The notes: a model not told the origin generated them from the letters alone. A stretch of 64,000 nucleotides of DNA from Pleodorina starrii (GCA_030267565.1 BRXU01000037.1:717001-781000); one strand, 5' to 3'; shown: positions 1-12,586, counted from the first letter of the stretch. Translations and numbers: made by a program.

Positions 1-1563
1 AGAGCGAGGCTTCACGTGGTTCGCACGTCTGCTTGTTGTTAGATCCCAGTCAAAGGTGGCCAACATACAGGAAAGCAGTGGCGGTCAATCAAGGAAGAAG
101 GCGGTCGACCGCGTCTCGGAGGCAACACCCTTTCGGCACCAAAAGCTAAACCCCAATGAGGACGGACCCCTCGCTCGTCGAAGTACGGTAAGGTCGTCGT
201 ACGATTACACACCGCTGGGGCACACCGTCCCAACAGTGGGTGCCGCCCGCGGTCCTACACTCATCTATGTCCCCCTACACTCTCCCACTGTCGATTCACC
301 ATCCTTCCGCCCGAAATTCAGCTGGCTCAGTCTTACCGCGTACAATGGTGCCGAAGTTTCGGGTCAAAACAAGTCCTGCTGTTCGTGCAATGAAAGACCG
401 AAGGACTGCGCCAGCGTGATACGATGTCACGCTTGTGCGAGGACGCATGCTCAAGACGCACCGGCCAAACAGTGCCGGGGGGCCCACCGGGACAAGCCGA
501 AGATGGACGATCCTCATCCTTCTTAACCACGCGCAAACGTGAACGACGCAATACTGCGGAGGCAAATGCTGTACACTGTACGTCTGTACTGCGGAGACGT
601 TCTCCCCACCAAACCGAGCGCCAGCGCGACCCGCTCTTATTTCGATACCGCCGTTATCCAACAACCAATGTGACTGACAAACGGTACATACACGCACCCA
701 TGCATTCACGCACGCGGCCCGCCCCAGCATGACGTCATCGGTGAAACTGGCACAGACGCGCTGACACCATCGTGCACACGAGAGACCGTGTTACTGCGTG
801 GCTTCCTTTCCACTCATCTTTCTTCCTTCCTTCATTATCGTTCGCCACTTGTTTTCGACGTGGCGGTTCAGGGCGATAGATGAGTTGCTCCCCCTGTTTG
901 CCGCCGGTGGACAGGGGGTGCAGCTAGCTCTAGCTCAGTGCCGCCTATCCGACCGAAATTGAGGCATGCCCTCAGCAGCTCAGCTTTGCCTCCTCGCAGG
1001 CCCCCGAAATGTTGATCGCCACCATCACGCTTGCCCGGCGGCCCACTGCTACGCGCTGGCCGGGCAGCTAGGTTGATTGGGAAACGAATCGGCCGCATCC
1101 CAGCATGACAGTACTGCCCCAATCCTTCCTCTCACAGCCATTGCACGCACCCATACTCGTTTGTTTGCACGCCAGCCTCCCAGCCACGATTAACTGTCCC
1201 AAGCACCGACCCCTGTCCAGTGCCCTACCACCCCCAGATCCATTCGCGCACTTCGGGGCCTGACCTCGCCCCACGAGCCGCATCAGAAGCCGCTTGTCGC
1301 TGATCAAGCTTTCCGAGGCACCACGCAAGCGGCCAGCCCACTCCCATTGCCCAACCCCTCCCACCCGACCTCCGTCCCTCCCACCCACTTGCAACAATAG
1401 CCCAGTCACAAGTGCTTTCTACGTATGCCTACGCTGCCGCTCCCTACCTCTCATACGTACTACACGCATCACGCACACGCAGCGGCAGAATCCATGGTTG
1501 CTTTTGTAACCGCCGCGCGCTGCAAACGCAGCCGCATCCACATCCGCTGCATACCTACCCTTC
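1..1563. other. No gene recognised (5' end of window)
   Basis: Open frames here are short, overlap on both strands, and show no motif I recognise. The stretch lies downstream of the glycosyltransferase-like gene on the minus strand, so part of it may be that gene's 3' UTR and flanking DNA. No RNA gene or convincing repeat was seen before the minisatellite at 1564. Confidence 0.5.
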
Positions 1564-1669
1564 CGCCGCCGCAGTAGCTACAGCTCCGCCGCCGCAGCTA
1601 CAGCTCCGCCGCCGCAGCTACAGCTCCGCCGCCGCAGCTACAGCTCCGCCGCCGCAGCTACAGCTCCGA
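1564..1669. repeat. 20-bp minisatellite, about five units
   Basis: The unit cagctccgccgccgcagcta repeats without change from 1581 to 1660, with partial units on both sides. On the minus strand it overlaps the stop codon (1658-1660) of the glycosyltransferase-like gene, so repeat length could alter that protein's last residues or its 3' UTR. Confidence 0.95.
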
Positions 1670-4600
1670 GAGCTTCGAGCTGTCTCCCGGCCCCAAGAAC
1701 AGCCAGTGCCGAAAGGGCCGCCGCTCGTCGGGCGCGCCGCTACGACGGCCCCGGAAAAAGTTGGGCACGTGCAGTATGACCGCACATCGGTGGTGCACCA
1801 GCTGCGAGTGCCCATGCAGCACGGCGCCCTCATGCACGAAGAACAGCACCACGCCAGCCGCCGGGAGCTGCGCCTGCTTCACTAGGATCTTGCTCATCGA
1901 CCTCTTGAACAGCAGGTCATACCGGGACATAGGGTGCGGCGGCGGCGGCGGCGACCCGCCACCACCGGTTGCCGCGGCAGCGATACGAGCAATGCTGCTG
2001 CCGTTTGGCAGCAGGAGGGCGCCAGCAGGTGTGGCCCACATGCGCGGCTCGTCCTTGGGCGCGACCTGCGATGTGACGAGGTCGAATCGCTGCACCTTGA
2101 ACAGCGTGGGAAACCTGCCTGATGACCCGTGGGTCGGTCCCATGCAGGCGCCCCATGGCTGCGGCCAGGTCCGGCCGGGTTTCGGGAAGTAGAGGTATTC
2201 GTCGATGTCGGTGACGAGGACCAGCAGGTTGGTGCCGCAGGCGGAGGTGCCCAGCAGAACGTGGCTGGCCACCAGGGCCTGGTCGTAGTTGTAGCTGAGG
2301 GGGTTGGGGCGGGGCGGGACAGGGAGGGTGACAGTAAGGCTGCTTTCATAGCTTTGTTTTGTTTAGGTAGGTGGATCGTGAGGTGGGGGATCAGGAGGTG
2401 CAAGGGGGGGGCATGAAGGGGGGCGGGGCAGGCGGGACAGGAGCAGGAGATTGAAAGAGGGGTAGGCGGCGGACAGGAGGATGGCAGGCAAGAGACACAG
2501 GGGGGCATGTGAAGCGGGCAATAGAGGGGCAGTAGGATGCGGTGAAGCGGAGAATCGCAGGTAAGGAGGGTGAGAGGGGGCAGGAGGCGGGAAGAAGGGT
2601 GTGAGGCGGCAGTCGGGGGACAAGAGGATGTCAGGGGGCAGTCGGGGGACAAAAGGACGTGATGGGGTTGGCGGGGGGAATGAGGGTGAGAGGAGGCAGT
2701 CGAGGGACGGGAGGGCGGATCTGAAGGGGGCACGAGGGGGAAACGAGGATGTGATGGAGGAAGCAGGAAGGCGGGACAAGAACGAACCAAGCCAGAGGAG
2801 CGCACCCCTAGGGGGTAGCTGCGCAAGTAACGACATGATTGGGGCGGAGGGAGGGAGGGGACAAGGGGGAGGGCACGAGGGGGGAGGCAAGAGCGGGGGC
2901 AGAGGACCAGCAGGCGAGGGAACAAGTGGACGTGAGAGCAGAAGTGCCCTCGCTATCACAACCATGAGCAAGATGGAAGCGTGAACTGGGCGGATGTTGA
3001 TGGAGCAGATAAGCATGTTGGGACTATTCCGTGACAGGGACGAACGGAAGCGGCGAAGGAGGGGAGTCTGCGGAGCGTCATGAAGTTCTCTGGGGGGTGC
3101 AGGTACGATTCTGTAAAACGCATATCCCTGAGGCCCACGGGTCCCGAGCACTCTGCGGTGCGCGCGTGCAGAGGAAAACTGGATGAGGCCACGGATGAGG
3201 ATAGTGGCAGATCCCTGTATGCGGTTGGGTGGCCCCACGCGTGTCGCGACAACCCTGCATGCTGCTGCACTAACCCCAGCGGTCGCCCACCACCGTCGTT
3301 GTCGTCGTGCGCACGCTCCGGCATGTCCCACTTGATGAGCCTGCTTTTTCAAGAAGCAGGCAAGGAACCGGGAGGGGTCAGCCGATACAGCGGATGGGGC
3401 GCACGGACGTCACGGATGTCACATGTCACAGCAGGGCGGGCGGCGGGCCCTTCATTACGTAGGTGTGCACTCAGGCACATGCGACTGCCCTTCCCAGCCT
3501 CCCTTCCACATCCATCTTTGCCTACCCCTTAATCTACTACTGAATTGAAGAGACGGAACGAAGATGCAACCACATCCGCCGCACGCACTCAGTACTACCT
3601 GCATACACGTACTTGCCCACGAGACCGCCCCCATGTCCCTCAACAGCACTGGCAGGTCGGATGAGCATCGCCTGTCTCGATGAGTATCGCCACCCGTACA
3701 CCCGCCCCTACCGTACTGCTCACCGCCCGCCGCCGTACCCACCTCAGGTGACCCCTCCGTATCAGATCCATAATTTCTGGATTCTGGGTCAGGTACGACC
3801 GCATGATCTCGTCCGTGTACTGCAGCAACCCTGTGACGCCCATGGCTACATGGTACGACACATAATTGACCAACCGCCCAGCCACCCAGGACATGTGGTG
3901 CCGCCAGTCACGTGTGGACTGGCCATGCCGTATGGGCCCTACGGCGGTGTACAGCGCCGGCTGGGCGGCAGTGAAGGCAGCCGGGGGTGCGAGCGAGTCG
4001 CAGATACCGTCAGACGCCGCCGGCGGCAAACAGACAGGCGCCTTGTGCTTGGGGTAGCTGGCCTCGATGATCTGCGGATGGAGGCGATAGCAAGGGGGGC
4101 CCCCGGGGGTTGTGGGTGGCGGGGCCGGGGCAGGGTGGGGAGTGATGATGCACGGCGGAGAAGGACTTAGGGTTCGGCTATAAAACCGATGAGGGCAGGG
4201 AAGGGCGGGATGGCAGGGCGTGGCAGGGCGGGGTACAGAGCGGGGGAGGAGTGCGGGGAAGGGCAGCTATGGAAGGGCAGGTTAGGGCGGGGAAGGGCGG
4301 GGATGGACGGGCGGGGAGGAGCGGGAATGGAGGGACGCGGAAGGGAACGGAAACGGAGGGGCAGGGCTGGAAGGGCAGGGAGGAGCGGGATTACAAGGGC
4401 GGGGTAAAAATGAAGATACTGGAACCCAGCAATACTTACCGAACATACATGTAACCCTACCAAGACAACAAGCGCAGCGGCCGCGTCGTCACAAGACCAA
4501 CCCGGACGAACGAGTACGCGCGACAGCACAAGAACGGCACGGCACGAACGCCCAGACAAAACAGCCGGCAAATTATAGACTCACCTGCGCTCAATGGAGG

Positions 4601-7600
4601 AAGCGAACAGGGAAGGAGCGCAGGAAACGGGCGAAAGTAATGGCGATGTCAAGGGAGGAAGAAGCAGGTTGACGGGCAAGCAAGCAGAAGCACACAAACC
4701 CCTATGAACGAGACGAGGCGGCGACGCGGCACATACATAAGAGGGTGGGGAGGGACATCGGGGCCGGGCAAACTGATGGGACGCGGAACGGCAACATGTA
4801 CGACGGCAGTGTGGCAAAAGGCAGAAAGGAAAGGGCAAGGGAAAAGGAGGTCCGCAAAGGGCAATAAAACAGGAAGAGGGAGGGCGACGGCAAAACGGAC
4901 GGAAAGGGCAAAGGGGCGAAGGGCAAAAGGGCAAAGTGCAGGAGGGCCCGCGTGGCGGACCGCCGTGAGGAGTCGGCTCCCCACCACACCGGCCGAGCAC
5001 GCAGGCCACCACACATGAGGGGCGCTGGGCGAGGTGACGGCAGGGGAGAGAGAGGGTGGGAGGGTGGTAAAAAGAAGATACTGCAGCGGAGACGAAGACG
5101 GTGGGTTGGGTGGGGGTTGGGCCCCGGGGGGTATGGGTGGTGGGGTTGGGGTGTGTGGAGTGAGGGTGCCGCGCTCCACACAGGCTGCCGGGGCCCCGGA
5201 GGGGTCAGCGGCCCACGCATCATGAATGGGCATCCCCGTGGAGGTGGAAACGAGTGGGGGGGGCGAGGGCAGGGCGGCTAGGGCGGGGGTAGGCGGGGCG
5301 GCTAGGGCAGGGCACGCAGGTGTTGACGGACGAGGCCGAGCATATCCCGGTGGGTGGAGTGGCGCTCGAAGTAGAAGGAGTCCAGGCAGGCGGCGTGGAG
5401 GCGGACGCGTTGACAGAGCAGGACCGCTTTGGGGTAGGCTTGGGTGGAGAGGGCAAGGATGAGGGCCGCAATCTCCACGCAGAAGTGGTCAGCATCAGTG
5501 ATGACCCGCCGGAGCCGGTGGAATTGGCCAGTGAAGATGTTGCGTTTGCAAGCCTCATTGACACAAGAGTTGCGGGCAACGAAACTAAAGCGGGAAAGCC
5601 GGGCATACATCAGTGATCGCAGGCTGTTCCCGCTTGTCGTACAGGAGCGTGAGGAACCAGCTGGCGCCGTGACGCGGTGCGCAGACGAGGAGGAGGTCGA
5701 GGAAGGGAACGGAGCCGGCGGGAAGGTGGGGGTAGTGCTGGGGTGTGAGCCCAAGCTCCAGGGGGTAAATGCCACGACTGCCGTGGAGGGTCTGGTTAGT
5801 GTAGACGCGGCGGGGAAGGTCGGGTTTGTTGAGGGAGAGGTTGTCCAGGATGCGGCAGGGGTGGCGGCAGCGGGTAAGGGTGCGTTTGGCGGCGGGGGAG
5901 GCGGGCTGCGGGCAGGTGCGGTTGCGTTGATCCAGGAGCTCGAAGACGAAGCAAGCGAGGAAGAGATTGGCGATGAAGGGGGCGGCGGAGATGCCCATGG
6001 GGATGCCGCAGACTTGTCGGACCAGGGCAGGACCGAACGCGATGAAGATGGGAGGAGAGGAAGGGAGGCGAGGAGGGCGATGATTCGCGGACGTGGAAAA
6101 CGCGAGTAGCAGTGCGGCCATCGTCGCTTCCGAAGCAGGGGTAATAAGAACGGCCCGGGGCGAGGGGAAGCAGGGGGTAAGAAGAGCCCACGGCGAAGGG
6201 TGTGGAAGGTGACACGATGGGAAGCTTGGAACGGGGTTGGACGGGGTTGGGGGCGGTGGTGAGGACACGGATGTAGGGGGTGGAGGCAAGACACCGGCTG
6301 AGGAGGGTGGTTAAGGTGGAGACGAGGAGGTGGTGGGGGAGGTTGTTGTAGAGGCGTTCGAAATCCCATGCTTGGGGCGCAGCGGCACGGGCATGGGTGT
6401 AGGAGCCTGCATTGTAGGCGGCGATAAGCTGAGTCGCCGCCTACGAGGAGAGACAGAACCAGGGCTCAAAACCAGGCAAGCGCTGGCGCCGGAGGGCGGT
6501 GAAGACGGGAACGACAGCCCGCAGGACAGCGGTGACAAGGTCGCTAATGGCGGTGGAGGGGCAGTTGTGAGTGCATGCGAGGTAACGCATGGAGGGCGGG
6601 GCCTTGTGCATCTTGAGGGTGCCGGCATAGTAGGCGGGGTGGAGGGCGAGGTTGTAGGAGAGCTGCAAGGGGGGAAGACGGGCATTTTCGGCGGTGAGGT
6701 GCTGGTGCATTGCGGCATGGGTGCAGGGCTGGTAGTAGACCGGGGCGGGAGGCACGGCGGGAGAAGGTGGCGCGGGGAGGGGGGCAGGGGCGGGCGGAGG
6801 GGATGAAGGAGAGGGAGAAGGGAGGTGGGTGGAGGCTCGGTGGGGGAGTGGGCGATGGGGGAGGAGCAGGGCTGGGGGCGGGGGCCGGGCCGAGTGGTGG
6901 AGGTGGAGGCGGGGGAGGGGGTGGGTGTGGGGGAGGGACGCCCCGAGGGGCAGCTAAGGTGGCGTGAAGGTGAAGGTTGCGCATGCATTTCTAAGCGTGA
7001 CCTTTCTTGCAAACGAGTTGGAACATGGACGCGCTCTTATCGGTGACGGTGACGATGAAGTCGTCGGTGGCGTGATGGAAGGCGGCCAGATCCGCATCAG
7101 TGAGGAAGGGCCAGTGGAACTGGTGGGGGGGGGGGCGGTAGGGTGTTGTCAAGAGGTGACGGCGGTTTCCAGGGTGGCTACGAAGGTGTCGACCCCATTG
7201 GCGAGGGAGGAAGAAGGGAGACCCGCCCGTTTGGCGAGGTGGGAGGTGAAGGTGAGGGCGTGGGCATGGACGTCGGCAAGGAGGGTGGGAAGGGGTGGGG
7301 GAGGCCGGTGGGCACGACAGCGGGCGCGCTTGTCCCAGTAGGGGGCGAGGCGGCAGGGGGGACAGGGTAGGGGCTGGTGGACATGACGTGGGGAAGGCAG
7401 GGGGGGCAGAGGCTACAGAAGCGGTGGCAGGCACATGAACGGTCGGGCTGGACGAGGTCGGCACAAGCGGCGTAGGTGAGGCGGCGGGCGAAGGAGGGGT
7501 AGGACCAGAAGAGGAGGTGCAGTGGTGGGCCAGCAGTGAAGCGGAGGTGGGGGGGGAAGCGCAGAGGGGGAGGTTAGACGCGACGGTGAGGTCATCAAGG

Positions 7601-9764
7601 AGGGCGAGAAGGGCGGGGACAGGGAGGAGTTGGCGGAGGGGATGGGGGAGCCCGAGTTTGGAGGAGAGGTCCGGGACGCCGATTGGGCGGTCGCGGGTAT
7701 CCAGGGCGGAAGTGAGCGGGATAACAAGGGCAGCAGCAAAGTCGGGGAGGAGGCCCAGCTCGGCGGGGGTGGAGTGGGTGATAATGGCGTGGAGGATACG
7801 GAGGGTGCGGGTGGCGAAGGTGGTGAAGTGCGAGACGGGAATGGAGCGCGTGCTCCTGCCAACGGTCCTGCCAGGCGAAGAGGCGGCGGGAGGTGCCGCG
7901 GCAGTTGCGCCAGCGGCGGCGGTGTTCGGTGCCAAAAGGGAGTGCGCCGGCGCCGAAAGGGGCGGCGGCGAAGTCAACCGCCAGGGAGTGGGCTTCGAAA
8001 CGAGTGTTAAGGCTGAGCTGTGCGGCACGGCGTAGGGCATACCGTTGGGCCCAGACCATTTCCAGGCCGGCAGCTTTGCGCTTAAAGGTGGTACGAGTGG
8101 CGCCGACGACAATTTGCAGGGGGAGGAGGGCGAGGCGGTGGGTACCGTGGGCCCAGACGTGATGGTGGAAGGTCGGAGCGGAGGCGCGGTGTTTAGCAGC
8201 CATGGAAGGGCAGCCATGGAAGGATGAGAAAGGGGGGGATGGCAGGGCGGGGCAGAACGGGAACGGTAGGTTTCGGCCGGGCGGGCTTCAGCGCGGGCAA
8301 GCCCTAGCTGGAAGAAAGAGGGACTGTGGCCCCTCACGCTCCTCTCCCTACCCCCCTAGAGTGCTTTGGCGATCGATCCTTTCGGCAGGATCGGGGTCGG
8401 GGTCGGGGGCGCTCTGAACCTTTCATGGCAGTGAAGGTAACCTGGACAGCACCAGGCTAGGCCTAACGTGCAACAACGCATACACGCCACACCCGTGCGC
8501 TGATTGTTTTCCTCCATTTCACGCAACCTGACGTCTCACAGTGTGAGCCCGTCCTCAAGTCAAACCTGCGCACACAAGCTGTGCGGCCTGACCGGAGCCC
8601 AGTTCTTCCATCCTGTAACACACCACGCACCGTAAACCCAGCACGCACACACTTCCACCCTACGAAAGAATGAACCCATCTAGCAATCCACAAAATCTAG
8701 AAAGGTGATGGCGCCTTCACGTGAGGTCCTGTATGATTCTGGCAGCGATAGGATCCCGCCCCACAGCCCCGCCCTGCAGCCCCTCACCTTGTATGATTCT
8801 GACACGCAGCGACATCATATCCGCCCCGCAGCCCCTCACCTTGAAGCAATCGCCCACTCCTGGCGGCAGGTCCACCCGGAAAGAGTACGGCCGGGGCGAC
8901 TGCCCCCACACCGTGCTGTACTGCTTGCCGTGCGGCTCCGCCACCGCCTCCAGCAGCATGTTGGGGTCGGCCGTTTCCACACGCAGTCGCGGCTGCCACT
9001 GGCTATGTTCCGTTGGCAGCATGACATGGCCGTACACGCGCATCTGCAGATTCCTGGGAGAGTCGACCCACACCATGAAACGGATGGCGTCCTGCGTGCG
9101 TGGCGATGGTGGAAACGGTCATCGTGATGGCGACAGCGGCGGCGCCCATGGTTGCGATTGATAACGGGCCGGGTAAGATGGCGGGCAAGATGCCCGGGCA
9201 AGATGGCGTTAAAGGGGAGGAGGGGAGGAGGGGCGGAGTGAACAAAGCAAGGACCGCGTCCTGATGAAGCGTCCTGATTGGAACAGCAGAATGGTTGTGA
9301 GATGCAGAGCAAGCTTCGATGAAGAGCTCACAGCCAGCCGCGCATTGTAAGGCGCAAGCAGCCAATGAATCTCGTAGAGGACAGAAACGGGCTTTACTTG
9401 CTGCGAACGATTTAGAAAGGGCCCGCCAACGGGTTGGGTCGTACAACAGGCACGGGTGCCTCCCCACGGATCTCACCTGCGCCTGATGGGGCATGTTGTA
9501 TAGGCCCTTCGTGGCCCCCACCCGCCTCAGCCAAACGGTCATCACGGCCGTGACGTTCCTTTGGCCGTCCCGCGTGTGAGGGATAAGCGCGTACATGGGC
9601 TTCAGGACTCGGACTCCCAGGCTGTTCAGATCCCTAACATTAAAAGAAGTCGTTGAAGGCGATGACCAGTTGTATGCTGCCAGAGAAGGCGCTGCAAAGC
9701 CGGACGCCAGCTCCATGACAACCAGCGCGACAGCGAGCAATGCGACAAGCGTAATTTGACGCAT
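1658..9764 (-). CDS. Glycosyltransferase family 92-like (DUF23-like) membrane/secretory protein, four exons
   Basis: A spliced model of about 501 residues. Exons on the minus strand are 9764-9477, 9091-8840, 4071-3743 and 2294-1658. Each junction has GT-AG ends (for example CAG|GTGAGA after exon 1) and phases match (0, 0, 2). The start MRQITLVALLAVALVVMELA is a hydrophobic signal or anchor segment. Exon 3 carries NYVSYHVAMGV (about residue 248), resembling the family's Y-x-x-x-H-x-x-x-GV motif. Exon 4 carries VTDIDEYL (about 319), a DxD-type nucleotide-sugar/metal motif, and a C-terminal FFVHEGAV...LHVPNF block. Known GT92 proteins are Golgi or secretory glycosyltransferases; acceptor and donor cannot be read here. 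Intron 2 holds a Penelope-like element in the same orientation. The stop falls inside a minisatellite, so the exact C-terminus is less certain. Upstream exons before 9764 cannot be excluded. Confidence 0.68.
2295..3742 (-). other. Intron 3 of the GT92-like gene, G-rich on the plus strand
   Basis: Bounded by GTGGGT at 3742 and CCCTCAG at 2295 on the minus strand, phase 2. The joined codons read ...RRGHLS-YNYDQALVASH. It holds purine-rich imperfect repeats of a ggcagtcgggggacaa type near 2610-2720. Long proline-rich minus-strand frames here come from this composition and were not called as genes. Confidence 0.65.
4186..4410. repeat. G-rich degenerate repeat, possibly an end of the intronic retroelement
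   Basis: Imperfect repeats of gggcggggaagggcggga and related words. A similar run, gggatggcagggcggggcag, lies near 8236 just outside the other end of the Penelope-like element. The pair could be remnants of the terminal repeats that many Penelope-like elements carry, or simply shared low-complexity sequence. Confidence 0.4.
5220..8240 (-). mobile_element. Decayed Penelope-like retroelement inside intron 2 of the GT92-like gene
   Basis: Minus-strand reading frames give the order of a Penelope-type reverse transcriptase: TVTDKSASMFQLVCKK (near 7020), YYAGTLKMHKAPPSMRY (near 6620), WDFERLYNNLPH (near 6350), CGIPMGISAAPFIANLFL (near 6010), then CRILDNLSLN and a C-terminal block ending in LVRQHLRALP at 5302. 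The frame changes at least three times and a TAG interrupts it near 6441, so the copy is dead. Further upstream (8203-7900) is a region with VVGATRTTFKRK that might derive from an N-terminal GIY-YIG nuclease, as in the Chlamys-type Penelope-like elements of green algae; this is tentative. Element ends are uncertain. Confidence 0.72.
5302..7060 (-). pseudogene. Penelope-type reverse transcriptase, frameshifted, second catalytic Asp replaced
   Basis: This is the recognisable polymerase part of the intronic element. The fingers motif (MHKAPPSMRYL), the palm motif with WDFERLYNN, and GIPMGISAAPF are well preserved in separate frames. The active-site motif expected as Y/F-x-DD reads ILDN, so the second aspartate is asparagine. 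Together with the internal stop and frame changes this makes the copy inactive. The C-terminal NIFTGQFHRLRRVITDAD block is typical of the thumb region of these enzymes. Assignment to Penelope-like elements rather than another RT group rests on motif spacing only. Confidence 0.7.
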
Positions 9765-10229
9765 ATTTATAACGAAGCGAGGACAGTTGTCTGATACGAA
9801 AATGACCAAGGTTCATCACTCAGTTCAACCGACTGCCGTGGGGAATCGTCACCGGCAAAAGCCATCGGTGGCCCTGAGTAAGTAATGGTTTCATTTTGTA
9901 GGTCATCCAATTGCACAACAAGGCTAGCAAAGTGACTTGGAGGCAAACGAGTGAAAAGAAAATGGTTTCGAAGCACGCGGATCCGCGCGCGCGGGTCCTC
10001 TTTAACATTTGACGCTCATTCAGGGGTTCAGTGGTGTCGACAGCTTGTACCATTTCATATAATTTCATTACTGTTTATTTCACGTGATCGAAAAAGCAGA
10101 AGACCAACCGTTACCGTACGGTTCTTGGCGCCTCTCGGCCTCTGAAGCTGCTGCTTACAGGAATCAATGCAGATTATCCAGTATTTGCCGCCATAAACAA
10201 GCTGAACTTTGATCGAATGCTATTTTGCT
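9765..10229. other. Upstream region of the GT92-like gene
   Basis: Lower GC than its surroundings and without long frames. It should hold the 5' UTR and promoter of the minus-strand gene starting at 9764 if that start is correct. No clear TATA box or other named site was identified. Confidence 0.35.
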
Positions 10230-10570
10230 TTAGATGGTGGCCTCGCCCACCGTCTGAATTTCCCGGGGGCCATGGCCCGCCTCAATCGCTGACTGATCAG
10301 CAGGCCCATGGTGCAGCACGTGGCCCACTCTCAAGTGGCCCTGGGGGTCTCGGGCGACCATCACGGTGTCCTCGTGGAGCTGACCCTTCCCGGCCTGCCC
10401 CCACTCGGCCGCAGCGGCTGGACCTTCGCAACCTAGGAACCGACCTTCTCTTCCACCCAAGACTGCTGCCACGCCTCAAAGAGGACGTCAAGGCCGGGCG
10501 ACCCCGCTGCGGACGCCGAGGAGGCCTGGGATTGGCTGAAAGCCCGCATGCGAGTCGGGGCTTCATCGCC
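10230..10570 (+). mobile_element. Relic of a LINE-B-like APE endonuclease
   Basis: Plus-strand translation, ignoring stops, gives ...LISRPMVQHVAHSQVALGVSG, then DHHGVLVELTLPGLPPLGRS. This aligns with RLDRWLISQPLQQYV...GDHHGVLLELALPGLPTLGRS of the LINE-B ORF2 at 60.7 kb. In-frame stops follow LNR and TFAT, so it is dead. It is more diverged than any LINE-B copy in the nest and may come from a sister family. Confidence 0.7.
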
Positions 10571-12586
10571 AGGATGTCTGGGAACAGGTTACGAACAGGT
10601 GCTTTGCCCAACAAGCTGCCGATGCAGATGTCGCAGCCTAGTACCGCACGGACCCGGCCAGCCAACAAGCAGGTCACGTCTGCACCCCCCCCCCTGCCTG
10701 CCACCCACCCCTGCCTGCCTGCCTGCCCGCCTGCCTGCCTGCCTGCCTGTTCGCCGCTTCTCATGTCACCTTGTGTTATGCGTCATCCGTTTTTTTGAGC
10801 AGCACGCGCCCGTCCCAGCCCCACCTCGCCTCGCCTCGCCTCACCTTGAGGCGGGGGAGGGGATGTGCGCCCCGCACCGCTACCAGCCCCGGCCCGCTCT
10901 TAGCCCCGTCTCTGACCCGCGCTTTCGGAGCTGCCCCAGGGGGTGGTAAGGCAAGGGAGGGGAGCGCGGGTCCGCAAACCCTGCCATAAAAGAACGGATG
11001 CGCCGCCTGCCATGCCTTTGACCTTGCCGACTGCGGATGCGACAGTTGCCTCCGACACCTCGCGGTCCGCCTGCAGCCGTCCACTTCTAACCCGCTTTCC
11101 AACCCACGCTGCCGCCCCCCACCTCCTCCACCTGCCCCCCACCCCAAAACAATGCCACCAAACTTGCTCGCCCGCCCGCTCGCCCGTTCACTCACTCAGT
11201 CGCCTCACTCGCTCAGTCGTATCACGCAATCGCTCGCAGTCATTCGACAGAGTTGTTCGCGCCAAGTCACATCCCCATTCTTCGCATTCGCGTTTGCGAA
11301 CCCTCGCAACCCTTCCTCCCCTTCCCCACGTCCAGATCTGACCTGACCTGAGACCCGGCCTCCTCGTTCGCCATCCCGCAGCCCGTCGCTCGGCCTCCTT
11401 CGCGGGACCTAATCCGGGAACCTGCCCGCAAGCTGTGTGAAAGCAACAATGCCGGCGCTGGTTTCGGCGCTGGGTTGCTGGCCCCCATCCTGGCGATGCC
11501 TGACACTGCGGATGAACGCACACTGCAGCTGCTGGACGAGGGGGACGAGGACGGGGATGGAAGAGGAGGGGTAAGCAAAAGCATGTAACCGCAGCGAAGG
11601 AACTGAGGCGACGACATTTGGAGAACGGGATTCGCCGAGGGAGGGACCTCAGAGGCGGAGGGGGAGGAGTACTGGCAGATGGAGGAAGAGATGGGTGAAG
11701 GCTTTCAGAGGTGATGAGGTCAGAAAGCCGCAGCAAGTGATTTGCGAGTCCAGACTCGGCAGTGGCGCCGGCGATTTTGGTACACCGGAATGACTCCCAA
11801 GCCCCGGCATTGCGGGTGCCATGGCGCTGATGGTTTAGAGGTTCCTGTGTGTGCGTATGTGTGTGTGGGGGGGGGGTTACTGGGGTTGTTACAGTAGGAG
11901 AAGTGTAGAGCCAACGGGCCAGCTGGCCGTGCACTGCACCGGAGGCGACCAGGGCAGCTGAGGCGTCCATCCAGATCAGACAGCACGAGTCACCCCGACA
12001 GGGACAAGCCAGCCCGCGGGGCAAAGGCTCAGAAAACCGCAACCACGCGGGAATTCGCCACGAGGCTCCCCCGTGGGCGGCGGGCCCCGGCCCTCCATGC
12101 CCACGAACAGACGTAAGGACTAAGGAGGGTGGATCCTGGTCGATTGGGTTGGCTTGGGGTTGAATGGCGCACGTGGAGCAAGGCGGTCATCCTTGCAGCT
12201 GTGGCAGCGACAGTCCGCAACTCTTAATAAGCGGCTGCCGGGTTCTCATGCGAGTGCTGATTCGGTCCCTGGACAGCGCCTGCTCAACCTAGGTCCACAC
12301 CGCAACCATCGACGGAAGCCTGTGAGGAGTCTCGGAGCGCGGGCAGGGTATCCAGGCGTGTGGCTTTTATGGCCCAGGGAAGTGGGAAGGGAAGAGGTGG
12401 TCAATAGCAGCCCTGGTCAACAGGTCATCCACTCAACGGCCGCCGTACGGAATCCGGATCTGAGGAGCAAAAGATTGCCACGGAGTCCGCTCAGGAAAGC
12501 AACGCATTTTCCATCGAGGACCAGCTTACCTCTTTGAATAACTTCTTGGGCCTTCTGCTCACGCCAAGCCTTGCGGAAGTAAGACC
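10571..12586. other. No gene recognised; low-complexity tracts
   Basis: Several overlapping proline/serine/arginine-rich frames occur on both strands with no recognisable domain. It contains a CCTG repeat and a GT-rich tract near 11848-11877. This is the left flank of LINE-A copy 1. Confidence 0.45.
10711..10749. repeat. CCTG tetranucleotide microsatellite
   Basis: Around nine units of CCTG with one CCCG interruption, preceded by a C run at about 10685. Confidence 0.9.

Noticed and set aside
56..732. Short frames at the left window edge as genes
   Set aside because: Overlapping, without domains, and mutually exclusive on both strands.
1894..3352. Proline/serine-rich minus-strand frames of more than 300 codons
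   Set aside because: They lie mostly in intron 3 of the GT92-like gene and reflect a purine-rich strand.
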